DNA of 27,838 bases from a virus (IMGVR_UViG_3300033153_009470:1-27838); one strand, 5' to 3'; shown: positions 7,584-16,492, counted from the first letter of the stretch. Program-made: numbers and translations. Notes: generated from the letters alone by a model not told the origin.

Positions 7584-7644
7584 ATACTGTGTACTTCATC
7601 CACCAACCTGGGATATAGATGATGAAACAACTATTCATAGTTGA
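7468..7644 (+). CDS. Small protein with helix-turn-helix-like segment (58 aa)
   Basis: This frame (ATG 7468, TGA 7642-7644) encodes a basic, helical protein beginning MRPETRQSMEMLFSAKWNLP. The central part, WNLPKAAKNCNLTQKEMK followed by NEYCVLHPP, has the spacing of a small helix-turn-helix (LPKAA, a turn at NCN, then LTQKEMK), so a DNA-binding role is possible but unproven. The frame overlaps the 53-aa frame upstream and the 93-aa gene downstream (7619-7644). No clear ribosome binding site is seen; translation may depend on coupling. Protein-like composition favours this frame over the overlapping alternative. Confidence 0.5.
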   Translation: MRPETRQSMEMLFSAKWNLPKAAKNCNLTQKEMKITFNEYCVLHPPTWDIDDETTIHS

Positions 7645-7900
7645 TATTGGTAACGGTAGATGTGTTACTCATGATGGACATGTTCAATTAGGTAGTTTTA
7701 AACATTCTTTAGAGAAACACCTAGAACTATGTCCAGAACAAAACTGGCAGGTAACATATTGGATGCCTGACCCATTAGGTAAGAGATATAAGAGAATAAA
7801 TTTCCAACATACTATGAGAGCAAATGAAGGGTCTCCTAGAACTGATAACGCATTAGACAGTCGTCCTAGAGATTTTCCTGATACACCACCTAGCAACTAG
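7619..7900 (+). CDS. Small hypothetical protein (93 aa), last gene of the early-type cassette
   Basis: This 93-aa protein starts with two consecutive ATG codons (7619, 7622), either of which could be used; the upstream ribosome binding signal is weak (GGGAT). The N-terminal part is beta-rich (KQLFIVDIGNGRCVTHDGHV) and is followed by a mixed region with conserved-looking aromatic residues (NWQVTYWMPDPLGKRYKRIN). The C-terminus is polar and Pro/Asp-rich. There is no known family, signal peptide or membrane segment. The start overlaps the 58-aa gene by 26 bases. The stop codon TAG (7898-7900) lies inside the second arm of the intrinsic terminator, so translation and the terminator hairpin occupy the same sequence. 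Confidence 0.6.
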   Translation: MMKQLFIVDIGNGRCVTHDGHVQLGSFKHSLEKHLELCPEQNWQVTYWMPDPLGKRYKRINFQHTMRANEGSPRTDNALDSRPRDFPDTPPSN

Positions 7901-7911
7901 GTGGTTTTTTT
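7885..7911 (+). terminator. Intrinsic (rho-independent) terminator
   Basis: ACCACCTAG (7885-7893) pairs perfectly with CTAGGTGGT (7897-7905) around a three-base CAA loop and runs into seven T residues (7905-7911). It ends the small-gene cassette and insulates it from the next late gene. The stop codon of the 93-aa gene is in the stem. Confidence 0.9.
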
Positions 7912-7915
7912 ATGT

Positions 7916-7923
7916 AATAAATA
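7916..7923 (+). promoter_or_regulatory. Late promoter motif AATAAATA
   Basis: The motif matches the NATAAATA form of the T4-like late promoter (T4 consensus TATAAATA) and lies 29 bases before the ATG at 7953, right after the terminator T-tract. It is the likely promoter of the 1631-aa gene. Confidence 0.6.
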
Positions 7924-7952
7924 TCTAATAATAGATATAACGTGCGAGAAAG

Positions 7953-10900
7953 ATGCCTCTCTCAAGATTAGATAACTTTCTAAAGAACGTAAAAGGAAAT
8001 ATTTTATATGTTGACCCTACCAATCTGGATGCCACAGATGGTATTGAGAACCAGGGCAACTCGATGGCCCGACCATTTATAACTCTGCAGAGAGCTTTGG
8101 TTGAGGCATCTAGATTCTCCTATCAAAAGGGTCTTGATAATGATAGATTTGGACAGACTTCAGTCTGTATCTCTCCTGGTACTCATTATGTTGATAATAG
8201 ACCTGGTTGGATTCCTACGGGTACTCCTGGTTTTGAGTACTTACTTAGAAGTGGAGTCAACTCAAATGATTTCCCACCATTCAGCAACACATCCAACTTT
8301 GATCTTTTAGATAAGAACAATATTCTTTATAAACTCAATAGTATTTACGGTGGGGTCATTGTCCCTAGAGGTGTTTCTATTATTGGTCAGGATCTAAGAA
8401 AGACTGTTATCAGACCTCTATATGTTCCTAATCCAGAAAATAATCTAATTGAAAGATCCGCCATCTTTAGAGTGACTGGTGGATGTTATATGTTCCAGTT
8501 CACTTTGAAAGATGCTGATACAACACAACCAGCATATAAAGACTATACTTCAAATACATATACCCCAACATATTCTCACCACAAACTAACTTCTTTTGAG
8601 TATGCAGATGGTGCCACTCCTGTATCAATTCATGATGACTTCATTAATTATGTCACAGATCGTACTGATCTGGATATGTATTATGAGAAAGTTGGTATTG
8701 CATATGGTTCCGCAAGTGGAAGACCAATTTCACCTGATTACCCAAATGCCGGTGTAGATATCCAACCCAAGATTGATGAATACCGTATCGTTGGACCAGT
8801 ATCTGGTTCTATTGGTATTAGTAGTATCAAGTCTGGAGATGGTATAACACCAACACCTGATGTTAATGTAAAATTGACAGGTGGTCTTTTTGGTCTAAAT
8901 GTTGATACCAATGTTATTATCAACAATGTAACTGATACAAGATATAATGGTACATACCTTGTAACCTCAGTATTGGCTACTGATGAAGATGGAGTTACTG
9001 AATTTACATATGAAGTTCCAGTCACTCCTAGTGATGCATTACCAAATCCTTTAGGTTCTTCTGTAGAACTTTCTTCTGATACTGTAACAAGTTCCTCACC
9101 ATATATTTTCAATGTCTCTCAAAGGTCCATTTACGGCATGTGTGGAATGAATGCCGATGGTGCTAAGGCAGACGGATTTAAGTCTATGGTTGTAGCTCAA
9201 TTCACTGGAATTGGTCTTCAGGTTGATGATAATGCATTTGTACTTTATAATCCACAAAGTGGGTCATTTGATGACTCCAATACAATTCCAAATTTACATA
9301 CAAATATAAATGCTGTCTATAAACCATCATATTCTAATTATCACATCAAGGCATCAAATAATGGTCTAATTCAGTTAGTCTCTATCTTTGCTATTGGTTA
9401 TTCTGAGCAATTTGTAACTGAGTCGGGTGGTGATTTTTCAGTTACTAACTCTAACTCTAACTTTGGTGAAAGTGCTCTAATATCTAGAGGTTATAGAGAA
9501 AAGGCATTTGCACAAGATGATGTTGGATATGTCACACAAGTTATTCCACCACAAGCACTTAAGCCAGAATATACTACAGTTGAATTTCCTGCAATCGATA
9601 TTACAAAAACTGTAGGTGTTGCAGATACAAGTAGAATGTATCTTTACAACTACAATAACCAGGATATACTTCCACCAGGTGTAATCAATGGTTATAGATT
9701 TGGTGCAAATCGTAATGAAACTCTAAATGCAGTTATTCCAGTGGGAGGACAGAGTAAAGGATTTGATGCAAGAGTCGTCATGGCAGACACTGCATATGAT
9801 GTGAATAAAGCAACAGGAATGAAACTGTCGAGAATTGGTAGAAACGTCTCTACTGGTAATAGTATTACCAACTCAACAGCAACATTCACTCAAAACCATC
9901 AATTGATACAGGGTGAGACTGTAAGAGTTATTTCAAATGATGGTAGACTTCCAGATGGTCTTGAATCAAATAGAGTTTATTTTGCAATTGTTGATGGTCT
10001 TCCTCCAAATCAGGTACAATTTGCACAATCATTTAATGATTCTCTAACAGGTGATAAAGTCAATATTAACAATCTTGGTGATACTCTTATTGTACAAAGT
10101 AGAGTTAGTGATAAAGAACCTGGAGATGTTGGACATCCTATTCAATACGATGTCACTGAATCACAATGGTATGTGAATGTATCATCTGCATCCACCGAGA
10201 ATAATTTGTATCCAAAATTGGTTAGTGGTGGACTTGGAAGTATCACATCTAGAACTTATATCATTCGACAAAAGGATTCTAGACAGTCTGATGATAGAAT
10301 TCATCAATTGAGATTTGTTATTCCTGCAAATACAGGTGTATCATCTGCAAGACAACCTCTAGATGGTTATATTCTTCAAGAATCGAGTGATGTTACTGGT
10401 GCAACTAATGCAGAAGTTGCGCTATATTTCAATCCAGGTTCTGTATCGATGAGTAATGATACTCAAATGAGAAACTTTAGTTTCATTGCTGGTGTTGATT
10501 ATAAAGCAGGAATTACATATTACTCAACAGAACTACCACATAGACTTTCTATTGGTTCGAGTGTTATCATCGCTAATGTAAGAAGTACTTTGTTCCCAAC
10601 AGTTGGTTTTGGTAACTCTGGTTATAATGGAACATATGAAGTTAGTGGTATAACGAGTGCAAAAACCTTTGAGGTGAATTCTATTCCTCTTTCTCCTGGT
10701 GATTTTATCAATGATACTTCACAAAGAACTACAAGTCTACCAACATTTAGTAGAAGAAACTTTGCAAAAGACTTCTATGTTTATGATGTACAAACTGTTA
10801 CCGAGTATGTTAATAGTGAGCAAGATGGTATCTATTACTTATCGATACTCAATTCATCAAATGAGCCGAAAGTGTTCCCTTTCAATAAAAAAGAGTATTC

Positions 10901-12848
10901 ATATTCACAACCAGTTACTAACTATTACCCACAGTTAGATAGAGATAATCCAGTAACTGATGCCCCAGCTGCTGAATGTTATGCACTTTCGAATCAACTT
11001 GGAAAAGTTGTAATGGATGACCCCACACATAGCCTTACTAGGGAAACTATGGCTGAATTGTCATTAGGAGTTGGTATAGCAGTTACAGGTATTATATCAA
11101 ATAATGTAGGAACTGCGTATACTATCTTCACTGACGAAGACCACGGACTGAATAGAATTACTGTTCCATCTATCAACAATCCTGGTTCTGGATATGGTGA
11201 TGGTACTAATGCAATTCAGTATTATTATAATGCAAAGTTGGAAAATATCTCAAGTGGTTCAATCGGTGATTATGGTACTGCGTTGGTTACTGTTGATGGA
11301 ACATCTGCTGGTGAAATTATTGATATTCAAATTATGAGTGGTGGTTCGGCATATGTTAATGGCGACACCTTCCGAGTAGTTGGTATTGCAACCACAACTG
11401 GATTTAGTGCAGCAACTGGTAGTGTGAATAAAGTTTATGATAATAGAGGAGATACTTTTACTCTTGGTGGTATTCAGAGTTATGATGGTAAGAATTTCAA
11501 TCATATATATCGAATAGATGCAGTTCCAGAAACTCGTCAAATTGAGGTGAGTCCGGTAGTAAGTTCTCCAGGCATTACTACACTAGGTTATGGTCCAGAC
11601 CAAGTTGCTGGTGGTAGTATAGTACTCTTTGGACCATCTTACAAAACAGATAGTTTTGTTTATAATCAAAATGCAGGTGTTGCAACCGTAACAACTACGT
11701 ATAATAATAATTTTAGAGTCAATAACTCTGTTGTGGTAAGTGGTGCAGGTCAAACATTCTATAACGGTTCGTTTGTTTGTATTGATAAGATTGGACTGAC
11801 TACTGTAGTTCTTGATGTTGGTATCAATACAGTTACTCCTCCAATTGATGGAAATATTGAATTGTTCCCATCTGGTGTGACTGGTAACTTTGGTGACCTT
11901 ATCTCAAGAAATGGAAGACTTGCAGGAAGAGAAAGTCAAATCTATGCGGGTATCTCAACCACATTGTCTACAGCAATTACCAGTAAAACGACTGATACCA
12001 TCAATGTCAATAATATGACTGATTATGATTTCTTGATTGGTGACTATCTTAGAATTGATGATGAGTTGATGAGAATCAAAACTACAGTAAGTAGAACTGG
12101 TGGTTTTACACAACTCAAAGTGTTTAGAGGTGTATATGGTTCTATTGCCAATACTCATTTAGTAGGTGCAGTTGTTAATCGGGTTAGATTCTACCCTGTT
12201 GAATTTAGAAGGAACTCAATTATTAGAGCATCTGGTCATACCTTTGAATATATTGGTTATGGTCCTGGTAACTACTCTACTTCATTCCCAAGTAAACAGA
12301 CAAAGAGACTTACACTATCTCAACAAATCAACGCACAGTCCCGAACGGTAGCTGGTGGTGTTGTCAACTATACAGGTATGAATGATAGAGGTGACTTCTT
12401 CATTGGTAACAAGAGAATTGCTTCTAATACAGGTAGAGAACAAGTGTTCGATACTCCAGTTCAAACATATACTGGTGAAGACCCTTATTCTACTGGTGTC
12501 CGTGATGATGCATCTGATTTCAACTATATTGAAGGTTCCATCTTCAAAGTTGAAAGGAGTATGACAGTTGATGGTGGTGATAAAGGTAATATTCTTTCAC
12601 AGTTCAATGGACCTGTAGAATTTACCAAAAAAGTTACTAGCACATCTGAGCAAGGTATTGAAGCTAACAGTGTCTTTATTCAAGGTAATGCTCTAGTTTC
12701 AAGAAGGTTAACTGTTAGTACATCTATCCCAACAGTTGCTGGTACACCTGGTGATATCGTCTTCAATGCAAATCCAGCAAACAGTGGAACCGTTGGGTGG
12801 GTTTATACAACCAACAATGAATGGAGAACCTTCGGGTCAATCAGTTGA
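7953..12848 (+). CDS. Very large beta-helical virion structural protein (tail fibre / baseplate appendage)
   Basis: This 1631-aa protein begins MPLSRLDNFLKNVKGNILYV. The first 500 residues look like a right-handed beta-helix of the pectate-lyase type: DPTNLDATDG near residue 20, GVIVPRGVSIIGQDLRK near 134, and QLVSIFAIGYSEQF with SVTNSNSNFG near 473. Further on are Ser/Thr-rich beta segments, a GsGY-type module (around nt 11180-11400), and near residue 1431 an ASGHTFEYIGYGPGNY element followed by GDFFIGNKRI. The C-terminus has GTVGWVYTTNNEWRTFG, a common ending in cyanophage structural proteins. The beta-helix and the FEYIG element recur in the 1925-aa protein. It is probably a trimeric appendage contacting the cell. 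Which T4 part it replaces cannot be told. The start is preceded by a weak GAGAA site. Confidence 0.7.
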   Translation: MPLSRLDNFLKNVKGNILYVDPTNLDATDGIENQGNSMARPFITLQRALVEASRFSYQKGLDNDRFGQTSVCISPGTHYVDNRPGWIPTGTPGFEYLLRSGVNSNDFPPFSNTSNFDLLDKNNILYKLNSIYGGVIVPRGVSIIGQDLRKTVIRPLYVPNPENNLIERSAIFRVTGGCYMFQFTLKDADTTQPAYKDYTSNTYTPTYSHHKLTSFEYADGATPVSIHDDFINYVTDRTDLDMYYEKVGIAYGSASGRPISPDYPNAGVDIQPKIDEYRIVGPVSGSIGISSIKSGDGITPTPDVNVKLTGGLFGLNVDTNVIINNVTDTRYNGTYLVTSVLATDEDGVTEFTYEVPVTPSDALPNPLGSSVELSSDTVTSSSPYIFNVSQRSIYGMCGMNADGAKADGFKSMVVAQFTGIGLQVDDNAFVLYNPQSGSFDDSNTIPNLHTNINAVYKPSYSNYHIKASNNGLIQLVSIFAIGYSEQFVTESGGDFSVTNSNSNFGESALISRGYREKAFAQDDVGYVTQVIPPQALKPEYTTVEFPAIDITKTVGVADTSRMYLYNYNNQDILPPGVINGYRFGANRNETLNAVIPVGGQSKGFDARVVMADTAYDVNKATGMKLSRIGRNVSTGNSITNSTATFTQNHQLIQGETVRVISNDGRLPDGLESNRVYFAIVDGLPPNQVQFAQSFNDSLTGDKVNINNLGDTLIVQSRVSDKEPGDVGHPIQYDVTESQWYVNVSSASTENNLYPKLVSGGLGSITSRTYIIRQKDSRQSDDRIHQLRFVIPANTGVSSARQPLDGYILQESSDVTGATNAEVALYFNPGSVSMSNDTQMRNFSFIAGVDYKAGITYYSTELPHRLSIGSSVIIANVRSTLFPTVGFGNSGYNGTYEVSGITSAKTFEVNSIPLSPGDFINDTSQRTTSLPTFSRRNFAKDFYVYDVQTVTEYVNSEQDGIYYLSILNSSNEPKVFPFNKKEYSYSQPVTNYYPQLDRDNPVTDAPAAECYALSNQLGKVVMDDPTHSLTRETMAELSLGVGIAVTGIISNNVGTAYTIFTDEDHGLNRITVPSINNPGSGYGDGTNAIQYYYNAKLENISSGSIGDYGTALVTVDGTSAGEIIDIQIMSGGSAYVNGDTFRVVGIATTTGFSAATGSVNKVYDNRGDTFTLGGIQSYDGKNFNHIYRIDAVPETRQIEVSPVVSSPGITTLGYGPDQVAGGSIVLFGPSYKTDSFVYNQNAGVATVTTTYNNNFRVNNSVVVSGAGQTFYNGSFVCIDKIGLTTVVLDVGINTVTPPIDGNIELFPSGVTGNFGDLISRNGRLAGRESQIYAGISTTLSTAITSKTTDTINVNNMTDYDFLIGDYLRIDDELMRIKTTVSRTGGFTQLKVFRGVYGSIANTHLVGAVVNRVRFYPVEFRRNSIIRASGHTFEYIGYGPGNYSTSFPSKQTKRLTLSQQINAQSRTVAGGVVNYTGMNDRGDFFIGNKRIASNTGREQVFDTPVQTYTGEDPYSTGVRDDASDFNYIEGSIFKVERSMTVDGGDKGNILSQFNGPVEFTKKVTSTSEQGIEANSVFIQGNALVSRRLTVSTSIPTVAGTPGDIVFNANPANSGTVGWVYTTNNEWRTFGSIS

Positions 12849-12854
12849 TAAATA
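12847..12854 (+). promoter_or_regulatory. Late promoter motif GATAAATA overlapping a stop codon
   Basis: GATAAATA begins inside the TGA stop (12846-12848) of the 1631-aa gene and precedes the ATG at 12884 by 29 bases. It fits the NATAAATA late motif and probably drives the 1092-aa fibre gene. Confidence 0.6.
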
Positions 12855-12883
12855 AAAATAAGAATTTATAATTACCAAGATAG

Positions 12884-15800
12884 ATGTCAGTAGATAAGGA
12901 TTTTGTCGTAAAGAATGGCATTCAGGTCAATGAAAATCTACTTTATGCGGATGCTGATATCAGTAAAATTGGTATTGGAACAACAACACCTAGTAAAAAA
13001 CTTGTAGTTATTGGTGATGGAGAGATAAGTGGTCAACTTTCAGTTGGAACCACTATCTTTGCCGAGAGACTAGTAACAACTGGTGTCACTACATCTCAAA
13101 CAGGTCTTGAAGTTGGTGTTGGTGGAACTACCTTTACTAGTTCTACCTTTACCAAAAAGGCTGGTATCAACTCTTCTGTTCCAGAATATACCCTTGATGT
13201 TATTGGACCAGTTTCAATTGGCCAAACTACAGGGTACATTTATGGTGACCTAACAGTAACTGGTAATATTAAGGCTACAAGTTTAGATGGTCAGATTACT
13301 GCAGGTGGTACTGTTGGATTTACAAATGTTACTGTAGATAATGTATTAGATGCAAATAATGCAGAAGTATATAATTTATTCAGACTAGAAGAAGTTAATA
13401 GTGATACATTTAGATTTCTGACTGCAGGTAATCCTCCTGGTATTGGATTCACCCAAAATACAGATAATCCAGATATTTACCTTCTTAGAGGTCAAAACTA
13501 TCAATTTGAAATAGATTCTGGTGGTTTCCCTTTCTATATTAAGAGACAACCAACCGCAGATTTAAATAACATCTATCAAGATGGAGTGGAAGGTAACGGT
13601 ACTCAGGTTGGTATTCTTACCTTTAAGGTTCCATATAATGCACCAAATGTTCTTTATTACCAAGCGACAAATACCGCTGGTATGGGTGGAACAATTTATT
13701 TGAATAATGATGGTAAATCTATTGATGTTGGTTTTGCTACAGTCAGGGAAAGACTGGATAGTAGACGTTATGCAGATTTTGAGAACATCTATGTATCAGG
13801 TATTGGTACAATCAACAACATCAAGAGTAATAATTACAGTGTAAGTGCTGGTATTGTTACAGTAAGACAGGACCAAACAGCATTCATTGGTGTCTCTACT
13901 GGTGCAGATAGAGTTAGTGTTCAGACTACAAATAGTACTGCTACACATCAAGTTTCTTTTGTAAACAATGTAGGTCTGGGTTCAAACTACCCACTTCACT
14001 TAATTGATGCTGATGCAACACAATTAACCTATGTTCCTTCTACAAATGTACTATCTTGTACTAGATTTGTAGGTAATGTATCTGGTATTGCTACGGGTGC
14101 TGATAATATCAATGTAGACCAAACTAATAATAACACAAATTATCAAATCATCTTTAGTGATACTAATGCCTCAGCATATCAGAGGATGTATATTGATACA
14201 AACAATACACATCTAACATATAATCCATCCACAGAAACTCTTACTGTTGAAAATATTATTGGTAATCTTTTTGGTATTGCAACAAATGCAAACTTTATCA
14301 ATGTAGATACTGATAGTCAGAATACAAATCATCAAGTATTATTCAGTGCCAATCAAGGTGGTGGTTTCCAAAGACCTTATATTGATACTCAAAGTAATGA
14401 ACTAACCTATAATCCATCAACAAATACATTCTCAGTATCAAACATTGTTGGTGATTTGACTGGTGATGTAACTGGTAATCTTGCAGGTACTGCAACAAAT
14501 GCAAACTTTATCAATGTAGATGAAATTAATAGTAACACAAATTATCAGTTACTGTTCAGTACTAACCAGGCTGCTGATTATCAAAGACCTTATATTGATA
14601 GTAATTCAAATCAACTTACATATAATCCATCTACTAGAACCTTTAGGGTTCAGAATGTTATTGCAACTACTGTTACTGGTGTCACTTTTACAGGTACTGC
14701 AGAACAAGCTAATTTTATCAATGTAGATGAAACTGGTTCTAATCTAAACTATCAAGTATTGTTTAGTACTAATCAGGCTGCTGGTTATCAAAGACCTTAT
14801 ATTGATAGTGGTTCTGGTCAGTTCATTTATAATCCATCAACTAATCGATTGACAGTAGGAAACTTTACTGGTAATGGTGCAGGTCTTACTAATCTTGATG
14901 GTGGAAATGTTACAACTGGTGTTATCAATGAAGCAAGACTACCTAATGCATCTACTACTGCTCAGGGTGTTGTTCAATTAGACAATAGTATTACGAGTAC
15001 ATCTCAAACTCAAGCAGCATCATCAAAGGCAGTAAGTGATTTGAAATCCTTCGCAGCGAATGCATCAAATCTAACTGCAGGTACAGTCAATGTAGCAAGA
15101 CTACCTGATGCATCTACTAGTGCTCAAGGTGTTGTTCAATTGAACAATAGCATTAGTGGTACATCTCAAACTCAGGCTGCATCATCAAAAGCAGTAGGTG
15201 ACCTAAAGTCATTTTCATCAAACGCATCAAATCTATCTGCAGGTACAGTTAGTGTAGCAAGACTACCTGATGCATCTACTAGTGCTCAGGGTGTAGTTCA
15301 GTTAAGTAACAGTATCACAAGTACATCACAAACTCGAGCAGCATCTTCGAAGGCAGTAAGTGACCTGAAGTCATTTTCATCAAATGCATCAAATCTATCT
15401 GCAGGTACTGTAAATCCAGCAAGACTACCAGCAGCAACAAATAGTACTCAGGGTGCAGTCATCCCCATTAACACATATCCACCTACATCCACATCTACTG
15501 TTCAACCACCAAGTGCTGATGCATTCAGAAAACTCTATCTAAGTGCAGGGAATCTCATTCCTCCTGGTTCAAGAATGCTGTTCTATCAGACTGCAGCACC
15601 AACTGGTTGGACAAAACTAACTGTTGACAACAATAAGGCACTTAGAGTTGTAAATGGTAGTGGTGGTAATACTGGTGGTAATGTATCATTTACTGGTGCA
15701 TTTACAAATCGTGCTGTGGTTTTACCACTGCATAATCACTCTGCATCGTCTAATCCCAATACTACCAATCACACACATGGGGGTAACGCTGCTGGTGCAA

Positions 15801-16162
15801 ATGCAACTCACAGCCATGGTGGTAGTGCAAGTGGTGGAAGTCATAGTCACTCAGGTGGTGGAAATGTGTATGTTGGTGTTACTGGTACCAATAGTTCAAG
15901 TGGTGCCGGTGGTGGTAATAACACATATGTTACTGGAGACAATAAAGGCAACTCAAGTTTTAGTGTCAATGTAGGGGGTGGAGGTCATAGTCACAGTGTA
16001 GGAACCAACAATGCAAATGCTGGTCATTCCCATGGACTTTCACTTAATGCTCAAAACGCAAACCACAATCACGATATTCTTATTAGTTCTTCAGGTTTTT
16101 CTGGTGCACAAATGGACTTCAGTGTTCAGTACATTGATGTGATTGTTTGTAGTAAAGACTAA
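12884..16162 (+). CDS. Tail fibre protein with collar-like, seven-HxH C-terminal needle
   Basis: This 1092-aa protein has an N-terminal module FVVKNGIQVNENLLYADADI then IGIGTTTPSKKLVVIG, typical of the attachment ends of cyanophage fibres. Residues ~340-655 hold five repeats with INVD, YQRPYID and LTYNPST cores. Residues ~680-860 hold 54-aa repeats with STSAQGVVQL and AASSKAV cores, matching the phage tail-fibre repeat family (Pfam Phage_fiber_2). Near residue 890 a tail-collar signature appears (PPGSRMLFYQTAAPTGWTKL). The last 150 residues are a Gly/Ser/Asn-rich needle with HxH pairs at 950, 963, 976, 987, 1035, 1048 and 1061. In T4 gp37 and gp12, HxH motifs bind metal ions along the trimer axis. 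It is therefore probably a receptor-binding fibre. The stop overlaps the stop of the opposite-strand gene. Confidence 0.85.
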   Translation: MSVDKDFVVKNGIQVNENLLYADADISKIGIGTTTPSKKLVVIGDGEISGQLSVGTTIFAERLVTTGVTTSQTGLEVGVGGTTFTSSTFTKKAGINSSVPEYTLDVIGPVSIGQTTGYIYGDLTVTGNIKATSLDGQITAGGTVGFTNVTVDNVLDANNAEVYNLFRLEEVNSDTFRFLTAGNPPGIGFTQNTDNPDIYLLRGQNYQFEIDSGGFPFYIKRQPTADLNNIYQDGVEGNGTQVGILTFKVPYNAPNVLYYQATNTAGMGGTIYLNNDGKSIDVGFATVRERLDSRRYADFENIYVSGIGTINNIKSNNYSVSAGIVTVRQDQTAFIGVSTGADRVSVQTTNSTATHQVSFVNNVGLGSNYPLHLIDADATQLTYVPSTNVLSCTRFVGNVSGIATGADNINVDQTNNNTNYQIIFSDTNASAYQRMYIDTNNTHLTYNPSTETLTVENIIGNLFGIATNANFINVDTDSQNTNHQVLFSANQGGGFQRPYIDTQSNELTYNPSTNTFSVSNIVGDLTGDVTGNLAGTATNANFINVDEINSNTNYQLLFSTNQAADYQRPYIDSNSNQLTYNPSTRTFRVQNVIATTVTGVTFTGTAEQANFINVDETGSNLNYQVLFSTNQAAGYQRPYIDSGSGQFIYNPSTNRLTVGNFTGNGAGLTNLDGGNVTTGVINEARLPNASTTAQGVVQLDNSITSTSQTQAASSKAVSDLKSFAANASNLTAGTVNVARLPDASTSAQGVVQLNNSISGTSQTQAASSKAVGDLKSFSSNASNLSAGTVSVARLPDASTSAQGVVQLSNSITSTSQTRAASSKAVSDLKSFSSNASNLSAGTVNPARLPAATNSTQGAVIPINTYPPTSTSTVQPPSADAFRKLYLSAGNLIPPGSRMLFYQTAAPTGWTKLTVDNNKALRVVNGSGGNTGGNVSFTGAFTNRAVVLPLHNHSASSNPNTTNHTHGGNAAGANATHSHGGSASGGSHSHSGGGNVYVGVTGTNSSSGAGGGNNTYVTGDNKGNSSFSVNVGGGGHSHSVGTNNANAGHSHGLSLNAQNANHNHDILISSSGFSGAQMDFSVQYIDVIVCSKD
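13905..14845 (+). repeat. Five diverged ~190-213-nt repeats in the fibre gene
   Basis: Copies start near 13908, 14101, 14291, 14504 and 14711. Each encodes an INVD-type strand, a YQRPYID strand and LTYNPST. The last three are the most alike; the first is the most worn. Confidence 0.75.
14930..15460 (+). repeat. Tandem 162-nt (54-aa) tail-fibre repeats
   Basis: Equivalent positions fall at 14948, 15110, 15272 and 15434, an exact period of 162 bases. The encoded core is ARLPDASTSAQGVVQL followed by TSQTQAASSKAV. The fourth copy is truncated. Sequence identity at the DNA level is high between copies two and three. Confidence 0.85.
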
Positions 16163-16470
16163 CCTTCAATTAGAGGTGGGTGAGGTAGTTGACCACCTAT
16201 CACCCCTGTATCTAATCCTGCAGCATATAATTGTCTGTTTTTATAATTTTCTTCTACTACTTCGTTTCTAAAACTTTCTACAGCAGCACCAGTTTGATTT
16301 GACTTTTGTGCAATCTCAACTGCCATCATAGGCATCCAAGCCACAGCACATCTCCACTCATCTATCTCTTGACCAGTGTTTGGATTCACACCTCTAACAC
16401 ATGTGTACCAAGAACATTTTTCTTCAACACATTTTTTTTGAATTAGTGGACAAAATTCACCTTTTTTCAT
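16159..16470 (-). CDS. Small cysteine-rich protein on the opposite strand
   Basis: This 103-aa protein begins MKKGEFCPLIQKKCVEEKCS and continues with WYTCVRG, NPNTGQEIDEWRCA and QTGAAVESFRNEVVEENY. Five cysteines lie in the first 42 residues (CPLIQKKC, VEEKC, WYTC, WRC), a pattern that could bind zinc or an Fe-S cluster. I associate a similar protein with marine cyanophages of unknown function; the family assignment is from memory only. It is the only convincing minus-strand gene here. A perfect TATAAATA late motif lies 22 bases upstream of its ATG, so it is probably expressed late. Its TAG stop shares bases with the TAA stop of the convergent fibre gene. Confidence 0.75.
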   Translation of the reverse strand: MKKGEFCPLIQKKCVEEKCSWYTCVRGVNPNTGQEIDEWRCAVAWMPMMAVEIAQKSNQTGAAVESFRNEVVEENYKNRQLYAAGLDTGVIGGQLPHPPLIEG

Positions 16471-16492
16471 GATATATCATCATACCTGAAAA

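Noticed and set aside
14930-15460. CRISPR-like array
   Set aside because: The repeats are 162 bases, in frame, and encode a known fibre-repeat pattern without spacers.
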